In this document: positions 1 to 14,046 of the stretch, one piece after another
Position numbering within the stretch: position 1 is the first letter of the stretch
Layout: every line of letters starts with the position of its first letter
NCBI RefSeq assembly: GCF_002150765.1
Contig: NZ_MUYM01000012.1
Coordinates: forward strand, 161,094-225,093
Source: Lentzea kentuckyensis
GTDB lineage: Bacteria > Actinomycetota > Actinomycetes > Mycobacteriales > Pseudonocardiaceae
DNA: 64,000 nt
Reading direction: 5' to 3'
Program-made: the position numbers and the translations under genes
The notes under the pieces: generated by a model
What the model saw: the letters and a program-made list of their open reading frames with translations, nothing else
What the model was told of the DNA's origin: nothing
Databases searched by the model: none

Positions 1-865
1 CGAACAGATAGCCGCCCCACACCCGGTTCTCGAAGCCGAACTGGAGGCGCAGGCCGTCCAGATACGGCCCAGGAAACGACGCCAGCGGATCCACGACGAG
101 GTACGACGCCCACACCACGGCGACCGCGATCAGCGACGTGATGGCGACACCGCGCATCCGGTGCGTGCGAAAGACCAGGAACAGCAGCAACGGAACGACG
201 GCGAGGGTGTTCATCTTGGTGGCCAGCGCCGCGCCGAGGGCGAGTCCGGCGAACGGCAGGAAGACGGGGTCGCGGCGGGCACGCCACAGCAGCCAGGCCG
301 ACGTCAGCACGAACCCGGCGGCCGGAACGTCCAGCGTGGCAAGCGATCCGTGCGCGATCAGGTCCGGCGAGAACGTGTACAGCGCGAGCGCGACCAGTCC
401 GCCGGTGTCGCCGGTCAGGTCGCGGGCGAACAGGAACACGACGAGCCCGAACAGCAGCGTCAGCACGATCATCGGCAATCTGGCCAGCCACAACAGGTGC
501 CCGGGATCGTTGCCGGACTCGTAGAGCACGTGCCTGCCGAGTTCGGTCTGGTCGCCCCGGAACCCAGGCGCCAGCCGCAGATCCGCGAACGCCAGCCCGG
601 TGGCCATGATCAGCTTGCCCAGCGGCGGATGCTCAGGGTTGTACCGGAGGCTGTGTTCCTCCAGGTACACCGCCGCCGCACCCACGTAGACCGGCTCGTC
701 GATGGTCGGGCTCTGCTGCAGCGCCGTCGTGCCCATCGCGATCGCCATCTGGGCCAGCAACACGGCGGCGACCAGCGCGAACAGCCACCGGCGGTGCGCA
801 ACCGGTGGCTGTTCGCCGGCACGCACCCCGACGGTGCGAGGTAGCTGGATCGTGGCGAGCGACAA
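1..865 (-). CDS. Membrane glycosyltransferase, GT39/ArnT-like (C-terminus beyond window)
   Basis: Integral-membrane GT-C glycosyltransferase of the PMT/ArnT type, which moves a sugar from a polyprenyl-phosphate donor to a protein or lipid at the outer membrane face. After a short cytoplasmic N-terminus comes a hydrophobic helix at about residues 30-46. It is followed by an extracytoplasmic loop with P-T-I-D-E-P (the GT-C acidic motif) and H-P-P-L-G-K, both typical of this family. Further hydrophobic segments then alternate with short charged loops. I chose the TTG at 865 because GGAAGGA lies about 8 bases upstream; a GTG further in is possible. The reading frame runs off the left edge after about 288 codons, so roughly the second half is missing. 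The acceptor cannot be told. It diverges from the serine hydrolase at 1016. Confidence 0.8.
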   Translation of the reverse strand, partial: MSLATIQLPRTVGVRAGEQPPVAHRRWLFALVAAVLLAQMAIAMGTTALQQSPTIDEPVYVGAAAVYLEEHSLRYNPEHPPLGKLIMATGLAFADLRLAPGFRGDQTELGRHVLYESGNDPGHLLWLARLPMIVLTLLFGLVVFLFARDLTGDTGGLVALALYTFSPDLIAHGSLATLDVPAAGFVLTSAWLLWRARRDPVFLPFAGLALGAALATKMNTLAVVPLLLFLVFRTHRMRGVAITSLIAVAVVWASYLVVDPLASFPGPYLDGLRLQFGFENRVWGGYLF

Positions 866-1015
866 CCGCGGGTCCTTCCAGGTTCGCGAACAAGCCCGAC
901 ACTCCGGAAACGGGGTGCCCGCCGATTTGGTTGTCACACCTGACTCGGCAGACCGCGGTCCGCTGACCGGAAAATCCGTTTCGGGGTGCCCGACGCCTGG
1001 GGCTAGCCTGCGGGA

Positions 1016-1987
1016 ATGCCGATCGAGGACGTGGACAGGATCGCCGCCGACACCGGTTTTTCCGGCGTGGTCTCGATCGACCGCGCCGGAGAGGTCGAGT
1101 TCGCGAAGGCCTACGGGCTCGCCAACCGCGCCTACCGCGTGCCGAACACGCTGGACACCAGGTTCGGCACCGCCAGCGGCAGCAAGGGCTTCACGGCACT
1201 GGCCGTGCTCTCACTGGTGCGAGAAGGCTTGCTGGGCCTGGACACCACGGCCCGCTCACTGCTCGGCGACGACCTGCCGCTGATCGCCGACGACGTCACG
1301 GTCGAGCACCTGCTCTCGCACACGTCCGGCATCGGCGACTACCTCGACGAGGAAGGCGACTGGGAGGCCAACGACTACATGGTCGGCGCGGTGCACCTGC
1401 TGACCACGACCGAGGCCTTCCTGCCGCTGATGGCAGGGCTTCCCGCCAAGTTCAAGGCCGGCGAACGGTTCGGCTACTGCAACGGCGGGTTCGTGGTGCT
1501 CGCGCTGCTGGCGGAACGGGCGAGCGGCATCGGTTACCACGAACTGGTTCGCGAACGGGTGCTCCGCCCGGCCGCGATGACCAGGACCGAGTTCCTGCGC
1601 GCCGACGAACTACCCGCCGACGCCGCTGTCGGATACCTGGACGGGATGGACCGCTCGAACATCTTCCACCTGCCGGTCCTGGCGACCGGTGACGGCGGTA
1701 TCCACACGACCGCCGCCGACATGTCCGCGTTCTGGCGGGCGCTCTTCGCCGGCGACATCGTGGCCGACGTCGACGAGATCGTGCGGCCGCGCCACGACGT
1801 GCCCGAGGAGTCACTGCGTTACGGGCTCGGTTTCTGGCTGCACGAAACCGACGACACGGTGATCCTCGCCGGATACGACGCCGGGGTGTCGTTCAAGTCC
1901 ACTCACGACCGTCACACCAGCACCACCCGCACCGTCCTTTCCAACACCGCGCCCGGCGCCTGGCCGATTGCCCGCACGATCATGTGA
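1016..1987 (+). CDS. Serine hydrolase, beta-lactamase/DD-peptidase fold (class C type)
   Basis: Serine hydrolase of the penicillin-binding-protein fold (family S12), 323 residues. The nucleophile motif is S-G-S-K at residues 54-57 and the second motif is Y-C-N at 154-156. The usual third motif H-x-G is replaced by Y-D-A-G near residue 288, which may alter or weaken activity. G-D-G-G-I-H-T-T, common in this family before the third motif, is present. No signal peptide is visible, so it is probably cytoplasmic. Real substrates of such proteins are often unknown (esters, D-amino peptides). It stands alone between the divergent glycosyltransferase and the DNA polymerase gene. The family call is secure, the substrate is not. 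Confidence 0.8.
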   Translation: MPIEDVDRIAADTGFSGVVSIDRAGEVEFAKAYGLANRAYRVPNTLDTRFGTASGSKGFTALAVLSLVREGLLGLDTTARSLLGDDLPLIADDVTVEHLLSHTSGIGDYLDEEGDWEANDYMVGAVHLLTTTEAFLPLMAGLPAKFKAGERFGYCNGGFVVLALLAERASGIGYHELVRERVLRPAAMTRTEFLRADELPADAAVGYLDGMDRSNIFHLPVLATGDGGIHTTAADMSAFWRALFAGDIVADVDEIVRPRHDVPEESLRYGLGFWLHETDDTVILAGYDAGVSFKSTHDRHTSTTRTVLSNTAPGAWPIARTIM

Positions 1988-2015
1988 CACCACTGTTCTG
2001 AACGAGTGACGGATG

Positions 2016-2029
2016 CGAACATGTGTTCG
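2016..2029. promoter_or_regulatory. LexA (SOS) box overlapping the dinB start
   Basis: CGAACATGTGTTCG is a dyad with CGAAC and CGTTC-type arms around a 4-base spacer. It matches the core of the actinobacterial LexA operator (TCGAAC-N4-GTTCGA) at all ten CGAAC/GTTCG positions. It ends on the first base of the GTG at 2029. Bound LexA would block transcription of the polymerase gene, which implies DNA-damage induction. The position suggests a very short or leaderless transcript. Confidence 0.7.
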
Positions 2030-3213
2030 TGAGCACTCCGATCCTGCACGCCGACCTGGACGCGTTCTACGCGGCCGTCGAGCAGCGGGACGACCCGAAG
2101 CTGCGCGGCCGCCCGGTGATCGTGGGCACCGGCGTGGTGCTGGCCGCGAGCTACGAGGCCAAGGCGTACGGGGTGCGGACCGCGATGGGTGGGGCGCGGG
2201 CACGCAGGCTCTGTCCACACGCGATCGTCGTGCCACCGCGGATGTCGGCTTACTGCGCCGCGAGCAAGGCGGTGTTCGAGGTGTTCCGCGACACGACACC
2301 GCTGGTCGAGGGCATCTCGATCGACGAGGCGTTCCTGGACGTCGGTGGCCTGCACCGGATCGTGGGGCCGCCGGAACTGATCGCCGCACGCCTGCGGGCG
2401 ACCGTGCTGGAGCAGGTCGGGCTACCGATCACGGTCGGCGTCGCGCGGACCAAGTTCCTCGCCAAGGTCGCCAGCGGGGTCGCGAAGCCGGACGGCCTGC
2501 TGGTCGTGCCGGCGGACCAGGAACTCGAGTTCCTGCACCCGTTGCCCGTCGAACGGCTGTGGGGCGTCGGCGAGGTCATCGCCGCCAGGCTGCACAGCCT
2601 GGGCATCCGGACGGTCGGCGAGGTCGCCGGGTTCGACGAGACCGGGCTCGTGTCGCTCATCGGCAGGGCGGCGGGCCGGCAGCTGCACGCGTTGGCGCAC
2701 AACCACGATCCGCGTCCGGTCCAAACAGGACAGCGGCGCCGCTCGATCGGTTCGCAACGGGCGTTGGGCCGCCGGGAACGCACGCAGGACGACCTCGAAG
2801 CCATCCTCGCCTCGCTCATCGACGGCATCTCACGGCGTCTGCGCACGGGCCACCGCGCGTGCCGGACGGTCATCCTCCGCCTGCGGTTCGCCGACTTCAC
2901 GCGAGCGACCCGCTCGCACACGCTCAAGGACCCGACGACGGAGACCGAGGTGCTGCTGTCCGCGGCGAGACAGCTGCTCGGCACGGCGATGCCCATGATC
3001 AGGAACCGCGGCATCACCCTGCTGGGCATCTCCCTCACCAACCTCCAGAACGACACGCCGATGCAGCTGGTGTTGCCGTTCGAGGAGGCCAAACCCGCCG
3101 CTCTGGACGCCGCCCTGGACGTCCTGCGGGACCGGTTCGGCAGTTCGTCGGTGACGCGGGCGGCGCTGTTGGGCCGCGATCCTGGAATTTCGGTACCACT
3201 GCTGCCGGACTGA
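2029..3213 (+). CDS. dinB: DNA polymerase IV (Y-family translesion polymerase)
   Basis: Y-family DNA polymerase, 394 residues, which copies past damaged template bases with low fidelity. The N-terminus holds the palm motif L-H-A-D-L-D-A-F-Y with the first metal-binding aspartate. The second catalytic motif S-I-D-E-A-F-L-D follows at about residue 105. Next come the thumb helix-hairpin-helix region (L-W-G-V-G-E) and the little-finger domain (R-R-S-I-G-S). I chose the GTG at 2029, giving the usual short N-terminus; an in-frame GTG at 2023 adds two residues. No good ribosome-binding site precedes either, which fits a leaderless mRNA. A LexA box overlaps the start. No beta-clamp motif is obvious at the C-terminus. 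Confidence 0.93.
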   Translation: MSTPILHADLDAFYAAVEQRDDPKLRGRPVIVGTGVVLAASYEAKAYGVRTAMGGARARRLCPHAIVVPPRMSAYCAASKAVFEVFRDTTPLVEGISIDEAFLDVGGLHRIVGPPELIAARLRATVLEQVGLPITVGVARTKFLAKVASGVAKPDGLLVVPADQELEFLHPLPVERLWGVGEVIAARLHSLGIRTVGEVAGFDETGLVSLIGRAAGRQLHALAHNHDPRPVQTGQRRRSIGSQRALGRRERTQDDLEAILASLIDGISRRLRTGHRACRTVILRLRFADFTRATRSHTLKDPTTETEVLLSAARQLLGTAMPMIRNRGITLLGISLTNLQNDTPMQLVLPFEEAKPAALDAALDVLRDRFGSSSVTRAALLGRDPGISVPLLPD

Positions 3214-3232
3214 CCCCATACGCTCTCGGATC

Positions 3233-3958
3233 ATGCGACTGCACGTTCACCAATGGGGGCAGGGACCGCGCGTGGTGCTGGTGCACGGCGGCGTGCTCGG
3301 CGGCCGGGAGACGTGGCGGGCACAGCGCCCGCTCACCGAACGGTGGACGCTGCTCGCGCCGGACCGGCCGGGCCACGGCCAGTCGCCGCCCGCCCGGCAG
3401 GACTTCGAACGGGAAGCCGCGCTCGTCGCCGACCAGCTGCTCGACCAGCCGAGCCACCTCGTCGGCCACTCCTACGGCGGCATCGTCTCGATGTACGCGG
3501 CGGCGGCGCGGCCGGCGAACGTGCTGTCGCTGACCATCGTCGAACCACCGTCCACCGCCGTCGCACGGGGTGTCCCTGCCGTGGACGAGTACGCCGCCCA
3601 GATCAGCGCCCTGCTCGGTTCCGGCCTGGACCCCGTCGAGGGGTTGCGGCGGTTCTTCGTCATCGCGGGTGTGCCGGTCGAGGTGCCCGACGAGCCGCAC
3701 CCGACGTTGGTCAAGGGCATGCGGCAGCTGCTGGGCGCGCGGTCGCCGGACGAGGCCGAACCGCCGCTGCCCGCGTTGCGCGAAGCCGGTTTCCCGATCC
3801 TCGTGGTGTCCGGCGGGCACAGCGAGGCCCAGGAGACCATCTGCGACACGATCGCCCGCGAGACAAGTGCCTCGCGGGCGATCTGCCGCGGGCGCGATCA
3901 CCTGGTGCCAGAAGCACCGGGGTTCAACGCCGCGCTGGAGCGGTTCCTACTCCAGTGA
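3233..3958 (+). CDS. Alpha/beta hydrolase
   Basis: Alpha/beta-hydrolase fold protein of 241 residues. The oxyanion region V-L-V-H-G-G lies near residues 15-20. The nucleophile elbow is G-H-S-Y-G-G with Ser80, and the catalytic histidine is His223 in G-R-D-H-L-V. The acid residue is not certain from reading alone. There is no signal peptide, so the enzyme is cytoplasmic. The start ATG lies 20 bases after the dinB stop, so the two may be co-transcribed, although no functional link is evident. The substrate (ester, lactone or similar) is unknown. Confidence 0.85.
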   Translation: MRLHVHQWGQGPRVVLVHGGVLGGRETWRAQRPLTERWTLLAPDRPGHGQSPPARQDFEREAALVADQLLDQPSHLVGHSYGGIVSMYAAAARPANVLSLTIVEPPSTAVARGVPAVDEYAAQISALLGSGLDPVEGLRRFFVIAGVPVEVPDEPHPTLVKGMRQLLGARSPDEAEPPLPALREAGFPILVVSGGHSEAQETICDTIARETSASRAICRGRDHLVPEAPGFNAALERFLLQ

Positions 3959-3971
3959 CTCGAGTGGACAG

Positions 3972-4265
3972 TCAGAGCCTGCCTGCTCCATCGGCGGCCA
4001 GCGCCGGCAGGTTCGCCAGGCCGAGCATCGCCAGCAGCTCACGGCAGTCGCCCACGTCGTGGGACCGTTCCGCGACTCGCCTGGCGGCCTGACGCTGCTG
4101 GTGGACCCCGGCCGTCTCGGCGTCCAGCCTCGCCTGCGCGAAGTCGGCCGCCGCACGGCGTGGCTGATCGAACCGAGAAGAGGGTGACGCCTGGTGTTCC
4201 GGCTGCAAGCCGGCACTCCTGTCCCCGGCCGGAAACACCGGACCGGACGGGATCGGGGACCGCAT
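3972..4265 (-). CDS. Small protein of unknown function
   Basis: I do not recognise this 97-residue reading frame. Codons from about 4170 to the stop show strong third-position G/C. They encode a charged, probably helical segment rich in A, R, Q and E (about residues 35-85), ending in a leucine-rich stretch. The start is weakly supported: the ATG at 4265 has no clear ribosome-binding site. A different frame just upstream (from 4357) could encode a membrane-spanning segment (R-L-A-L-A-G-G-L-C-A), so a frameshift or a different start is possible. It is convergent with the alpha/beta hydrolase and divergent from the small gene at 4356. Confidence 0.45.
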   Translation of the reverse strand: MRSPIPSGPVFPAGDRSAGLQPEHQASPSSRFDQPRRAAADFAQARLDAETAGVHQQRQAARRVAERSHDVGDCRELLAMLGLANLPALAADGAGRL

Positions 4266-4355
4266 CGGCTGATTGCCGTCAGCTGGTACCCCAACATGCC
4301 CAGAGTAGCGCAAAGGCCACCGGCGAGTGCCAGGCGCACCGCGTACTGTCGCCAC

Positions 4356-4586
4356 ATGCCAGAAGACCAGGGCGGACCCGCGCTCGAACCGACACTGTCC
4401 GAGTGGCTCAAGGCACGTGAGGAAACGGCGCGTCATCTGACGGCGGGCGCCGGACAGACGGTCGACGAGGAGTGGGTGCAGCGGCTCGCCGACCTGCTCG
4501 CGACCGAGCGGTCATGGCAGGACCAGTACACGGCGCTGGTGGCGCTCGGCAGTGCGGACGGCCGGTTCCCCTCGTCGAACCGCTGA
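4356..4586 (+). CDS. Small acidic protein of unknown function
   Basis: A 76-residue acidic protein, unrecognised. Third-position G/C is high throughout. The sequence alternates E/D/R with hydrophobic residues in two likely amphipathic helices (about 13-30 and 37-63). It has no cysteines, signal peptide or membrane segment. The frame stays open upstream, but the ATG at 4356 begins the part with good coding character. It could be a small regulatory or partner protein; nothing in the sequence says which. It ends about 70 bases before the KstR-type locus. Confidence 0.5.
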   Translation: MPEDQGGPALEPTLSEWLKAREETARHLTAGAGQTVDEEWVQRLADLLATERSWQDQYTALVALGSADGRFPSSNR

Positions 4587-4629
4587 GGCCGATTCACCGC
4601 TCCTTTACACCCGATGGCCGCTTGTAAAC

Positions 4630-4643
4630 TGAAACGTGTTCTA
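4630..4643. promoter_or_regulatory. KstR-type operator
   Basis: TGAAACGTGTTCTA fits the KstR consensus TnnAACnnGTTnnA at every fixed position. KstR is the TetR-family repressor of sterol catabolism in actinobacteria and is relieved by a sterol-derived CoA thioester. The site lies 14 bases before the ATG of the reductase at 4658 and so probably overlaps its promoter. A cholesterol oxidase gene 1.6 kb away carries a near-match, which supports the call. No kstR gene is in the window. Confidence 0.65.
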
Positions 4644-4657
4644 GTTAGTCTACCGGC

Positions 4658-5737
4658 ATGATCGCCACAGTGGTGTGGGGCACCGGAAACGTCGGCCGTG
4701 CCGCGATTCGCGCCGTCGAGGCCCATCCGGGACTGAAACTGACGGCCGTGGTGGTCCACAACCCCGAGAAGGCCGGCCGGGACGCCGGTGATCTCGCCGG
4801 GCTGGACCACGAACTCGGGGTCGCGGCCACCACGGACATCGATGCGGCGCTGGCCGCGAGCCCACGCGCCGTCGTCTACGCCGCGTCCGGCGACATCCGC
4901 CCAGACGACGCGCTCGCCGACATCACCAGGGCGATCAGGGCGGGCGCGGTCGTCGTCACGCCCTCGCTGTACGCGCTCTACGACCACCGCAGCGCGCCGC
5001 CGGAGTTACGAGAACCGGTTCTAGCCGCCATCAAGGAGGGGGGCGGGTCGCTGTTCGTCTCGGGCGTCGACCCCGGCTGGGGCAACGACGTGCTGCCGTT
5101 GATGATCAGCGGGCTGGGCAGCCGGATCGACGCGGTGCGCTGCCAGGAGATCTTCGACTACTCCACCTACGACCAGCCCGACGCGGTGCGGTGGCTGATC
5201 GGGTTCGGGCAGCCGCTCGACTACCAGGCGCCGATGCTCATGGCGACGGTGCCGACCATGGTGTGGGGCGGGCAGATCCGGCTGATGGCGAGGGCGCTGG
5301 GTGTCGAGATCGACGAGATCCGCGAGACCGTGGACCGGCGCGCGCTCGACGAGACCGTGACGACCAGGACCATGGGCGAGTTCGAGGCGGGCACGCAGGG
5401 CGCGATCCGGTTCGAGGTGCAGGGCATCGTCGGTGGCGAACCGCTCATCGTCATCGAGCACGTCACGCGCATCCACGCGTCGTGCGCGACGGACTGGCCG
5501 ATGCCGCCGTCGGGCGACGGCGCACACAAGGTGATCATCGAGGGACGCCCGCGCATCGAGGTGTCGGTCGAGGCGGTCGACGAGGGCGAGAACCGTTCCG
5601 CTGGCGGCAACGCGACTGCGGTCGGCCGCATCGTGAACGCCATCGACTGGCTGGCCGAGGCGGAACCCGGCCTCTACGACGCTCTGGACGTCCCGTTGCG
5701 GCCGGTGCCAGGCAAGCTCGGAAGGAGCCCGCGATGA
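4658..5737 (+). CDS. NAD(P)-binding oxidoreductase, dihydrodipicolinate-reductase-like
   Basis: A 359-residue oxidoreductase with an N-terminal Rossmann fold (V-V-W-G-T-G-N-V-G at 5-13) like the DapB N-terminal domain, followed by a longer C-terminal domain. Relatives include 2,4-diaminopentanoate dehydrogenase. Actinobacterial homologues are often simply named dihydrodipicolinate-reductase-like, and the protein is too long and different to be DapB itself. It probably reduces or oxidises a carbonyl or amino acid using NAD(P). It overlaps the AhpD-like gene by four bases (ATGA). A KstR-type operator directly upstream and a convergent cholesterol oxidase suggest a role linked to steroid use, which is inference. 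Confidence 0.75.
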   Translation: MIATVVWGTGNVGRAAIRAVEAHPGLKLTAVVVHNPEKAGRDAGDLAGLDHELGVAATTDIDAALAASPRAVVYAASGDIRPDDALADITRAIRAGAVVVTPSLYALYDHRSAPPELREPVLAAIKEGGGSLFVSGVDPGWGNDVLPLMISGLGSRIDAVRCQEIFDYSTYDQPDAVRWLIGFGQPLDYQAPMLMATVPTMVWGGQIRLMARALGVEIDEIRETVDRRALDETVTTRTMGEFEAGTQGAIRFEVQGIVGGEPLIVIEHVTRIHASCATDWPMPPSGDGAHKVIIEGRPRIEVSVEAVDEGENRSAGGNATAVGRIVNAIDWLAEAEPGLYDALDVPLRPVPGKLGRSPR

Positions 5738-6213
5738 ACATCGACATCCCCGAGGGCAAGGACCCCATCGGGTACGTGTGGGGCGAGCTGGTGCCGGGCA
5801 TCGGCATCGCCGCGGCGAACCTCTCGCTGGCCGTGTACCAGCACACCACGCTGGGGCTGCGCGAGTTCGAGGCCGCCCGCCTGCGGATCGCGCAGATCAA
5901 CGGCTGCATGTTCTGCCTCGACTGGCGGACCGAACGCGACGGCGTGAAGGTCGAGGACGACTTCATCGACGCGGTGACCCAGTGGCGCACCACCGACGCC
6001 TTCGACGACCGCGCGCGGCTGGCCGCGGAGTACGCCGAGCGGTACGCACTGGATCACCACGGCCTCGACGAGGAGTTCTGGTCCCGCATGGCCGAGCACT
6101 ACAGCCAGGTGGAGATCGTGGAACTGACGATGAGCATCGGGGCGTGGCTCGTGTTCGGCAGGTTGAACCGGGTGTTCGGCCTCGACGCGATGTGCGTGCT
6201 GCCGAAGTTCTGA
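5734..6213 (+). CDS. Carboxymuconolactone decarboxylase/AhpD-like protein
   Basis: A 159-residue helical protein of the CMD/AhpD fold. The redox pair is C-M-F-C (Cys58/Cys61) in N-G-C-M-F-C-L-D-W, and acidic and histidine residues follow in the next helices (D-H-H-G-L-D-E). AhpD-like proteins carry out thiol-based peroxidase or relay reactions; related proteins without redox cysteines are decarboxylases. The strong ribosome-binding site GAAGGAG sits inside the end of the preceding gene and the starts overlap (ATGA), so the pair is co-translated. It probably shares the KstR-type control of its partner. The substrate is unknown. Confidence 0.8.
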   Translation: MNIDIPEGKDPIGYVWGELVPGIGIAAANLSLAVYQHTTLGLREFEAARLRIAQINGCMFCLDWRTERDGVKVEDDFIDAVTQWRTTDAFDDRARLAAEYAERYALDHHGLDEEFWSRMAEHYSQVEIVELTMSIGAWLVFGRLNRVFGLDAMCVLPKF

Positions 6214-6236
6214 CTTCGGTCCACACTGGACTGTCG

Positions 6237-12161
<5,925 letters not shown>

Positions 12162-12165
<4 letters not shown>

Positions 12166-13190
12166 TCAACCTCCGCCGACAACGGGTGCCAGATCGCGGT
12201 CAGCAGGTCGTTCCACTCGGCGTCCGGCTGGTACGCGCCGGAGGTCGCGAGCTGCGTCGCGAGGTGCACCGCGTTGAGGAGCTGGTCGGACGCCAGCCCT
12301 CCGAGCTGCCCGCTGCGCTCCAGGAAGTCCGCGATCAGTCGCGCCAGGTCGATGCCGTCCGCCTCGCCGAAGTGCGCCGCGACCATGCTCCCGAGCTGGT
12401 CGAAGTCCGGCGGATCGACGTGCAGCTTCAGGCACCGGCGCAGGAACGCGGGTGGGAACTCCCGTTCGCCGTTGCTGGTGATGATCACGATCGGGAACTC
12501 GCGGCAGCGCACCACGCCGTCCCGCACGACCGCGGAACCGCCGCGGTCGGCCGTCAGCACGCGCATCTCGGGCTGCCTGGCGGCGAACCGGACGAGTTCG
12601 GGGATGTCGTACTCCCCTTCCTCGAAGACGTTGAGCAGGTCGTTCGGCAGGTCGATGTCGCCCTTGTCCAGCTCGTCGATCAGCAGCACCCGCGGGAGTT
12701 CGTACGGCAGCAACGCGGTACCGAGCGGTCCCAGGCGGATGTAGTCGCCGAGGTCCGAGTCGGCGGCGAGCTCGGGCGAACGGTCAGCCGCGGCCTGCAC
12801 CCGCCCGATCGCGTCGTAGAGGTACAGGCCGTCCTTGAGCGCCGTCCGGCTCGTGACGGGCCAGCGCAGCACCGGTCCCAGGCCCAGCTCCCGGGAGATC
12901 AGGTAGGCCAGCGACGACTTGCCGGTCCCGGGATCGCCGGTCACCAGCAGCGGGCGGCGCAGGTAGATCGCCGCGTTCACCATCGCCACCTCGCGGGGAT
13001 GGGGAGTTCGCCTGATGGCCCGCAGGGCGCCGACGCGGCGATCTCCCTCACCCCCGTCGTCGGCTGGCCGGAAGACCTCACCGGACCCGGTGAACTTGCG
13101 CCACGGCGGAGGTTCCGGGACCTCGGCCAACGGTGCGGAGGCGACCTGGCCCGTGCCCTGGTAGACCTGCCACCCGGTGTTCGCGTTCAC
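12162..13190 (-). CDS. MoxR-type AAA+ ATPase
   Basis: AAA+ ATPase of 342 residues in the MoxR/dynein-related branch. Walker A is G-D-P-G-T-G-K-S (85-92) and Walker B is L-L-I-D-E-L-D-K (169-176). The sensor region I-I-T-S-N-G-E-R-E-F and the arginine pair F-L-R-R-C follow. MoxR ATPases act as chaperones that remodel or activate vWA-domain partners. Here the partner is almost certainly the four-base-overlapping next gene. I chose the GTG at 13190 because GGAAAGG precedes it and the upstream extension has poor coding character. The first 60 residues are proline-rich and look disordered. The gene diverges from the reductase at 13333. Confidence 0.87.
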
Positions 13191-13332
13191 GCCACCGACA
13201 CCCTTTCCGGATCTTCCAGCGGAACGTCGAACGTTACCGAGACGCGGCGCGCCGGTCGGTCGACAGCCGCACTGCTTCAGCCGAATGGCGCACCTGGCGG
13301 CCAGGATCTTGAGGGCACCCGAATGGAGATCC

Positions 13333-13962
13333 ATGCTGGGTCGCATGACCAAGGTGACCTGCGACCTCTCGATCTCGCTCGACGGCTGCGCGGCCGGGCT
13401 GGACCAGACCGAGGACCGCCCGTTCGGTGACGACGGTGGTGACGGCTGGGGCAGCGAGCTGCACGCGTGGATGGACGACCCCGCGGAGTTCCAGTGGCAG
13501 ATGGACATGCTCGGCCAGACCAAGGCGTTCATCATGGGGCGCAACATGTTCGGGCCGGTGCGCGGTGACTGGGACCGGCCGTGGAACGGGTGGTGGGGCG
13601 ACAATCCGCCGTATCACGGGCCCGTCTTCGTGCTGACCCACCATCCGCGCGATCCGCAGCCGATGGAGGGCGGCACGACGTTCCACTTCGTCACCGACGG
13701 CATCGAGGCCGCGTTCAAGCTCGCGCGAGAGGCGGCCGGCGACGGCAACATCTCCATCCACGGCGGGGCCTCCACCATCAACCAGTACCTCGCGGCGGGG
13801 CTGATCGACGAGCTGCGGCTGCGGATCGTGCCGATCACGCTCGGCGCCGGCACGCGGTTGTTCGACGGCGTTCCCGGGCTGAAGCTGGAGCAGGTCGAGT
13901 CGCGGGCGGGCAGCTCCTTCACGCACGTGACGTATCGCGTGGTGCGCCGAACGGCGTCTTGA
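13333..13962 (+). CDS. Dihydrofolate-reductase-fold protein (RibD C-terminal-like)
   Basis: About 209 residues of the DHFR/RibD C-terminal fold. It starts with V-T-C-D-L-S-I-S-L-D-G and has F-I-M-G-R-N-M-F and the late motif I-H-G-G-A-S-T-I-N-Q-Y-L that binds NADPH in this family. L-R-L-R-I-V-P-I-T-L-G-A-G is also typical. Such proteins are common in actinobacteria as probable NADPH-dependent reductases of unknown substrate, distinct from true folate enzymes. The ATG at 13333 has GGAG four bases upstream; the in-frame ATG at 13345 gives a more usual N-terminus. It stands alone, followed by a perfect 10-bp inverted repeat. Confidence 0.85.
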   Translation: MLGRMTKVTCDLSISLDGCAAGLDQTEDRPFGDDGGDGWGSELHAWMDDPAEFQWQMDMLGQTKAFIMGRNMFGPVRGDWDRPWNGWWGDNPPYHGPVFVLTHHPRDPQPMEGGTTFHFVTDGIEAAFKLAREAAGDGNISIHGGASTINQYLAAGLIDELRLRIVPITLGAGTRLFDGVPGLKLEQVESRAGSSFTHVTYRVVRRTAS

Positions 13963-13989
13963 TCGCTCCACATCGCCGGGCCAAGGTGA

Positions 13990-14015
13990 GAGGTGTTCAC
14001 GTCCCTGAACACCTC
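13990..14015. terminator. Perfect 10-bp inverted repeat between reductase and GH31 genes
   Basis: GAGGTGTTCA-CGTCCC-TGAACACCTC has 10-bp perfect arms with a 6-base loop. It begins 28 bases after the reductase stop and ends 31 bases before the GH31 ATG. It could terminate the first transcript. Because there is no T tract and it lies in the probable GH31 promoter or leader, it could equally be an operator. Confidence 0.5.
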
Positions 14016-14046
14016 GGAAGCCGACGGCGTCAGACGAGGAGCACGG

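Noticed and set aside
161..844. 227-codon open frame on the plus strand at the left edge
   Set aside because: It is antisense to the membrane glycosyltransferase, whose frame shows the real motifs (D-E and H-P-P-L-G-K). The plus-strand product is low-complexity R/G/Q/E, as expected from shadow frames in high-GC DNA.
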